NCBI GenBank assembly: GCA_963921825.1
Contig: OY997588.1
Span: 12,228,001 to 12,292,000 of the forward strand
DNA length: 64,000 nt
Direction of reading: 5' to 3'
Source of the DNA: Erodium maritimum
Taxonomy: Eukaryota; Streptophyta; Magnoliopsida; Geraniales; Geraniaceae
Below the pieces are notes generated by a model. That model was not told the DNA's origin, made no database searches, and saw nothing but the letters and a program-made list of their open reading frames with translations. The position numbers were made by a program, and so were the translations under genes. Positions within the stretch are counted from its first letter, which is position 1. The number at the start of each line of letters is the position of its first letter. This document shows positions 59,440 through 64,000 of the stretch, piece by piece.

Positions 59440-61083
59440 ATAAAAATGTAATCTAGACGAATCTGTGGAATTTGCATCCTATCACACGAAACGTCAACAC
59501 CAGCCGTAAAGCAATACAAGAGAGAGTATAGCACAGCATTTTTATCTTAAAAATTCCTCAACAATAATGTGAAACACTTTTTTTTTTTTGAGCATATGAA
59601 AGAATTTTTATTGATCGGTTAAACATTACACATATAGGCAAAACTGAAAAGGAAAATAGTGAAACTTAGTTTTATCGTAGACATCGAACGTAGACTCTTT
59701 AACAAAATATCTGGTTATGCCATAGATAATTGGTGGGAGGCCAATGCACTGGTAGTAGTGGCAGACGTGAGTGTCACGAGATTCGTTTCTCGTCTCGATC
59801 TAAAAATGTTCGGGATATATGATATGGAGCGGTTGAAGGGATAACGAGCATCCAGAGAGAACACCAGGAAACGGGGGAACCAGAATGTCGGGTTTACACC
59901 GGCCTTAGTAGGGCGAAGTGTGCGTCCCCACACACACCTCGGGGGTGTTAGAATCCCGATCCATCAGATAGGGGTGGGTGCACCGAGTTTGAACCGGTGG
60001 AAGGGTCCCAATCCAACGGATGGGGATGAAGCATCCTTACACGGAGTGGTGGAGCAGCGCAGGATGTAGCGTAGGTGGATACCAGCGAGATAGTAGGAAG
60101 GCTCACGGAAGAGGCATCATGGGGGTGGAGGCGGGCTAGTGGCGGTTGAGGTGTTAGTGGCGACAAAGGCACTATTGACGGCGAAGGTACTACTGGCGAT
60201 AAAGGCGCTGGTAGCGGTGGCTCAGGAGGATAAGACGTGAGCGCTAGTCTTACGGGATGATGTGTCTCGGGGAGCGAGGTCGCGTGGAGGGCAGCAGGTG
60301 GGTCGTGACCGATCGTCACGTTGGAGGGTCTATTGTTGTCGGGTGTATTGAGGTAGGGGATATCTGTAGAAACCATGGAAGATGGTGGAGACGCGGACAA
60401 AGACTGTGGATCCAAAGGACAATATATTTGAGACCGTTAGGGTGAGCGCGGTGGTAGCGAGAGTAGGGGGAGGAGGAGAAGAGGAGGTGATCGAATCAAA
60501 ACAATAGAGAAAAAGGGTATAGGACCGTTTTATCCTGTATTATTTTAGTTGACTTTTTAGTTAAGTGTAAAAAGACCATTATATCCCTCGTTTGGTGTGT
60601 TTTTTATCATATTGGAGGTCCATATTTATTACGAATAACGTATGAGAAAATACAAATAAGGGATAGGCGTATTCTCAGTATCATAAGATCCGAGATGTTG
60701 ACTCTGAAACAGCGATAGATGGTTATCATCGCAGTGTTGCGATACAATGAAACACATAAGAACGACATACAAAATATGACTATCTTATGCGAGTGTTAGG
60801 GAATGCACCCCTCTTCATTAGGTGACACGCATCTGGTACGTCTTCTGCCTCAACTTGGATGGATCCGAGGAGTATTCCAAGAGACAGATGGGTATGATCA
60901 AAGAGCGGGCCGCTGCTCCTCATAGGCGTCCCGCGATCATCAAGACTCGTGTCTGGCGCTCTCGGGCACTGTCTCGTCGATATTGATTCCCAAACCAAAA
61001 TATACCTATGGCCTCCACAACCCACCAGAGAACAACTCTATAGTAGCACTGAATTTGAACCATGCAAGAAAGATTTAAAAAAT
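59440..61083. repeat. degenerate GC-rich repeat DNA
   Basis: At 59600–60480 the minus strand is rich in Pro/Ser/Leu codons and open at 59948–60415, but no domain is recognisable. At 59579–59610 a T-run followed by 'gagcatatgaaagaattttt' looks like the reversed 3' tail of a LINE. This may be a degenerate LINE ORF1 leader. 60500–61083 shows nothing recognisable. Confidence 0.35.
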
Positions 61084-61254
61084 GACTAGGTCGACCCAAA
61101 ATCGGGAGACCCGCAACCAGAATCCCATAAGGGAGAAGACGACTAGGTCGACCCGAGATCAAGGGACCCACCGGCGACACGCCATGAGGGAGAAGACGAC
61201 TAGATCGACTCGAGATCTAGGGGCCCACCGAAGACACCCCATGGGGGATGAACC
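61084..61254. repeat. minisatellite, 3 × 57 bp
   Basis: Three head-to-tail units start with GACTAGGTCGACCC or GACTAGATCGACTC at 61084, 61141 and 61198. The unit of 57 bp keeps the frame. The units differ at roughly one position in five. Confidence 0.85.
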
Positions 61255-62735
61255 ATTCCGGCACAATTAAGTTGACGCAAGGAACTAGAGACCTTACTTG
61301 GCGGTTGTTTTGAGCTGCTAGGGCATCACGGGTGACCTATGCCCGAGGAAGACGAGCCAAAAGGACTGACCCACTACGAGGTTTGATGGGTTTCCCTCCC
61401 TTATCGGATCACGACGTCCAATACTCACGGCCCTCGACGAGGCTGCTTGGTAGACCTCGCTGGTGAGTACATGTCTTCCTCCTTTTGTTGCCCCACTAGA
61501 TCTTGGTTTATGTCTAAGAAGTCAAAATCATGTTTCTTCAGTTGGGCCTTGACCGGATGTGCCCATTTAGCCTTCTCCCGTGTGAAGTCTTTTGCGTTCT
61601 TCATACGACTCGAGGCGAGATGGGAGGGTAGTTCCGATGAGGTCCCTTTCTTCTTCTCCCGAGATGGGAGCTGAAGGTGACCCATAGAACCCCCATAGGC
61701 GGGGGAAAGAGTTGATGATGGTGGTGGCGGTAATGAAAGAAGTGGTGCTAAGGGTGCCGGAGGTGGTAGTAGGGGTGCCTGAGGTGGTGGTAAAGCATAA
61801 GGGTTTGATAAGTTGGGACAGCCGAACGAGGTCCTTGGCTAGAGTTGAATCATTATGATTTTTGATAAGTTGTGAAAGGTACCTGTCCATCGTAAAATTA
61901 TTATGCACATAATTTATTTGTTCAAATTTAAATGAGAATATTCATATATTCATATGTATTTGATTTTTAGTCGTGATTGTTTGATAAGTTGTAAAGAGTA
62001 ACTGTGCATTCCAAAGTTCTTATACACTTAAATTGTTTGTTCAATTTTTGATGGAAATTACTTGCATGCCAATGGTTTTTCATCTTTATCTTGTTTATGA
62101 AATTTCAAACTACTAATTGGATCACCTGTAAACACAATGAGTAGTATTCCAAAATAATCCGAGTACTTTAGATTTGTCAAAAGAACAACACCCACTGGAC
62201 CCTTGTGAGGCAACCCTTCAAATTATACTATACTAATCTAAAAAATAAATAATCATTAAAATTGAAGTTCAATTAGTAATTTGTTTTTACTAAAAAAATG
62301 TACGATTTTATTAATAGGAAATTATGACATAACTGTGCGTCAAAGAATAAGCTCTCTGACCACTAAAAAAGAACAGGCAAAAAACACATTGTTCACAGTT
62401 TTTTTAGAAATATAATCATCACTGACGGTTTTGGAAATATTAAGAAGACCGTCATTGACAATCTCCGAGATGCCAATAGGCCGCCATAAATACATGTAGG
62501 AAGGGTGGGGGATGAGAAGATAGTACTGGAAGTCCCGCTTCAAAGCTCGAGCAATGACTGCATCAATTGTATTGGGGAGATATACGCGAACCAGGGTTCC
62601 CTCCCAGGAAAAATGTCTAACTATCTGTGTGCTAGTAAAAGAACCACTCGATTGATCTAGAATCGAGAGAGGGGTCGAGGAGGGTGCGGCGATGGAGGCC
62701 ATGGAGGTGGACGCGCAGATGACGGCTTTAGAGAT
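61255..62735. other. unclassified, no supported gene
   Basis: Overlapping open frames at 61425–61908 and 62340–62702 on the minus strand carry no recognisable domain and lie in repeat-rich DNA. They are not called as genes. The rest is AT-rich. Confidence 0.4.
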
Positions 62736-62740
62736 GGCGA

Positions 62741-62809
62741 TGTTAGAATATAACTATATTGGGCCTTCAACTATCAGCTTGAGCTTTTAGTTGAGTTGGT
62801 CCTCTAATA
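62741..62809 (+). repeat. TRIM 5' LTR (69 bp)
   Basis: Starts TGTTAGAATATAACTATA and ends CTCTAATA, followed at once by the primer-binding site. The terminus is TA rather than the usual CA. Confidence 0.9.
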
Positions 62810-63002
62810 TGGTATCAGAGCTTGGCACCTCACGGGCCCGGGATCAAACCCCACTCTCTACAAAAAAAAAATCTAATTTATTCTATATTTATCAAATTTG
62901 CCCAAAATGGGCTAACCCTTATCACTCTTCTCAATGGGATCACCTCTCTCTTCTAAATAATTCACCTCCAAACCCATAAACGGACTTGTCCGTGAGGGCG
63001 CG

Positions 63003-63071
63003 TGTTAGAATATAACTATATTGGGCCTTCAACTATCAGCTTGAGCTTTTAGTTGAGTTGATCCTCTAATA
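63003..63071 (+). repeat. TRIM 3' LTR (69 bp)
   Basis: Same length as the left copy and nearly identical to it, followed by the GGCGA duplication. Confidence 0.9.
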
Positions 63072-63076
63072 GGCGA

Positions 63077-64000
63077 GGGTTGCTCAAGAGAGATGATCTT
63101 ATACAGTGTGATCCAGTGCCAGATCAATCTGCAGTAGGTACAGAAAACGGGAGTACATCGAATCTGTACGCTTTTCGCATGCAGTAGTGGAGGCCAAGGA
63201 GGTGGGACAACGATGGCTCCACCGATTGGGGCGAGGACGATGAGGAACCTACTAGAGAAAGATTCGTGTGGGAGGACCCCTCCGGCGGAGACCGAGATAT
63301 TGTCGACAGAAAAGGACGAGGGAGGTTACCTCGCAGAGAGGGAAGCTCCTCTAATCCAGGGCGAGCAACATCAGAAGAGGAAGAGGAATGGGGAGACCGT
63401 CATGGCAACGGAGGAAAGAGACCGGAATTACACCAAGAGGGGTGGAGGTTGGGCCGGGGTGAGGTACGACAAGGCGACGTCGAAATCCTAGCAGAACGTA
63501 TCATTTATTTTTAGTCTGTCATCTTAAGTTCAACTCGTAAATCATTCTAGCAAATAGTAACCATTTCACTAATTTCTTGAAAATCAAGTGATCGATTAGA
63601 TTATTCTTATAAATAGTTAAATACATAAACTTGGACATGTTAAGAATGGTGAATAAAAATAATCCATTTTTTTCTCATTTTAATAAAATATTTATTTCCA
63701 AAAATAAATATATTTTTATTAAAAAAAGTTGAAACGTGTATTTTTATTATTGAAATATAGTATAATGATAAAATTGTTATGAAACTAATATCCACACACA
63801 AAATCACAACTGTATTTGGTTGAGCTCGTTTGGATGATTGATTTGCTTCTACTGTTTAGCCTTGGATGATGATCTTGACTCTTTAAGATCAAAGTGATAT
63901 ATCTTGCAATATATGGAAGTTGAAACCTTGTGTCTTATACATGTAACCGTATACACATATATATAGTTTGACAATAAGCTGAGTCATGCCACATGTTGCA
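63077..64000. other. unclassified end of the window
   Basis: 63100–63500 is moderately GC-rich with overlapping plus-strand frames of Glu/Arg/Gly-rich composition and no domain. From 63500 the DNA is AT-rich. No gene or RNA is supported. Confidence 0.4.

Larger units (their letters stand above)
62741..63071 (+). mobile_element. TRIM (terminal-repeat retrotransposon in miniature)
   Basis: A 331-bp non-coding LTR element that looks whole. Two 69-bp LTRs (62741–62809 and 63003–63071, starting TGTTAGAATA) are near-identical. The primer-binding site TGGTATCAGAGC, complementary to the 3' end of initiator tRNA-Met, begins at 62810 directly after the left LTR. A short purine-rich stretch (GTGAGGGCGCG) precedes the right LTR. 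GGCGA flanks both ends (62736–62740 and 63072–63076 by register) as target duplication. Near-identity of the LTRs indicates a recent insertion. Mobility would depend on proteins of another element. Confidence 0.9.

Noticed and set aside
62340-62702. 120-codon minus-strand frame
   Set aside because: No recognisable domain and repeat-rich surroundings; possible but not supportable as a gene.

Overview
The window is nuclear DNA from a dicotyledonous plant. The evidence is spliced GT–AG genes with plant-only families (a NACK-type kinesin, a plastid aldolase with transit peptide, a DUF3444 J-protein), AT-rich introns, nuclear tRNA genes with an upstream CAA motif, and abundant plant transposon families. 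There are no operons, CRISPR arrays or bacterial features. All exon joins below were read by eye and checked only for reading-frame continuity and for agreement with remembered family sequences.

Layout. 1–9.7 kb is repeat-derived: unclassified CT-rich leaders, an old 5.3-kb Ty1/copia element (3134–8395, minus) and a GC-rich block containing a run of 33 C. 9.85–13.6 kb is a DnaJ/DUF3444 gene. 14.4–23.2 kb is transposon territory: a PIF/Harbinger derivative, a LINE broken open by a Ty3/gypsy element, and a second LINE-like ORF1 remnant. 23.5–25.1 kb is the V-ATPase c subunit gene. 25.9–32.3 kb is a NACK-type kinesin (minus). 33.1–36.9 kb holds a PIF MITE, a LINE 3' piece, a Harbinger transposase remnant and a LINE RNase H piece. 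37.8–38.7 kb is a glyoxalase-I-like gene. 39.4–42.0 kb holds a MULE foldback MITE, a copia 5' fragment and a LINE fragment. 42.8–47.8 kb is an S28 serine peptidase (EDA2-like). 48.2–50.0 kb is plastid fructose-bisphosphate aldolase (minus). 50.7–53.1 kb is a chloroplast J-like DUF3353 protein (minus). 53.28–53.50 kb is an inverted pair of identical tRNA-Glu(CTC) genes. 54.1–59.4 kb is a PHAF1/UPF0183 gene of 14 coding exons (minus). 59.5–64 kb is degenerate repeat DNA containing a well-preserved 331-bp TRIM retroelement.

The genes are housekeeping genes transcribed independently: vacuolar acidification, cytokinesis-type kinesin, Calvin cycle/glycolysis, plastid membrane protein, peptidase, and a probable autophagy-related protein. 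They do not form a pathway. From memory, neighbours of the same families (V-ATPase c, kinesin, aldolase; and UPF0183, DUF3353, kinesin) also lie close together in Arabidopsis, so this looks like an old conserved block enlarged by transposons. I found no new multi-gene system. The most unusual items are the palindromic tRNA-Glu duplication, two GC–AG introns in the peptidase gene, a 69-nt in-frame intron and a 42-residue tandem repeat in the kinesin, the TRIM element, and two exact 24–26-bp copies of nearby sequence that look like repair filler.
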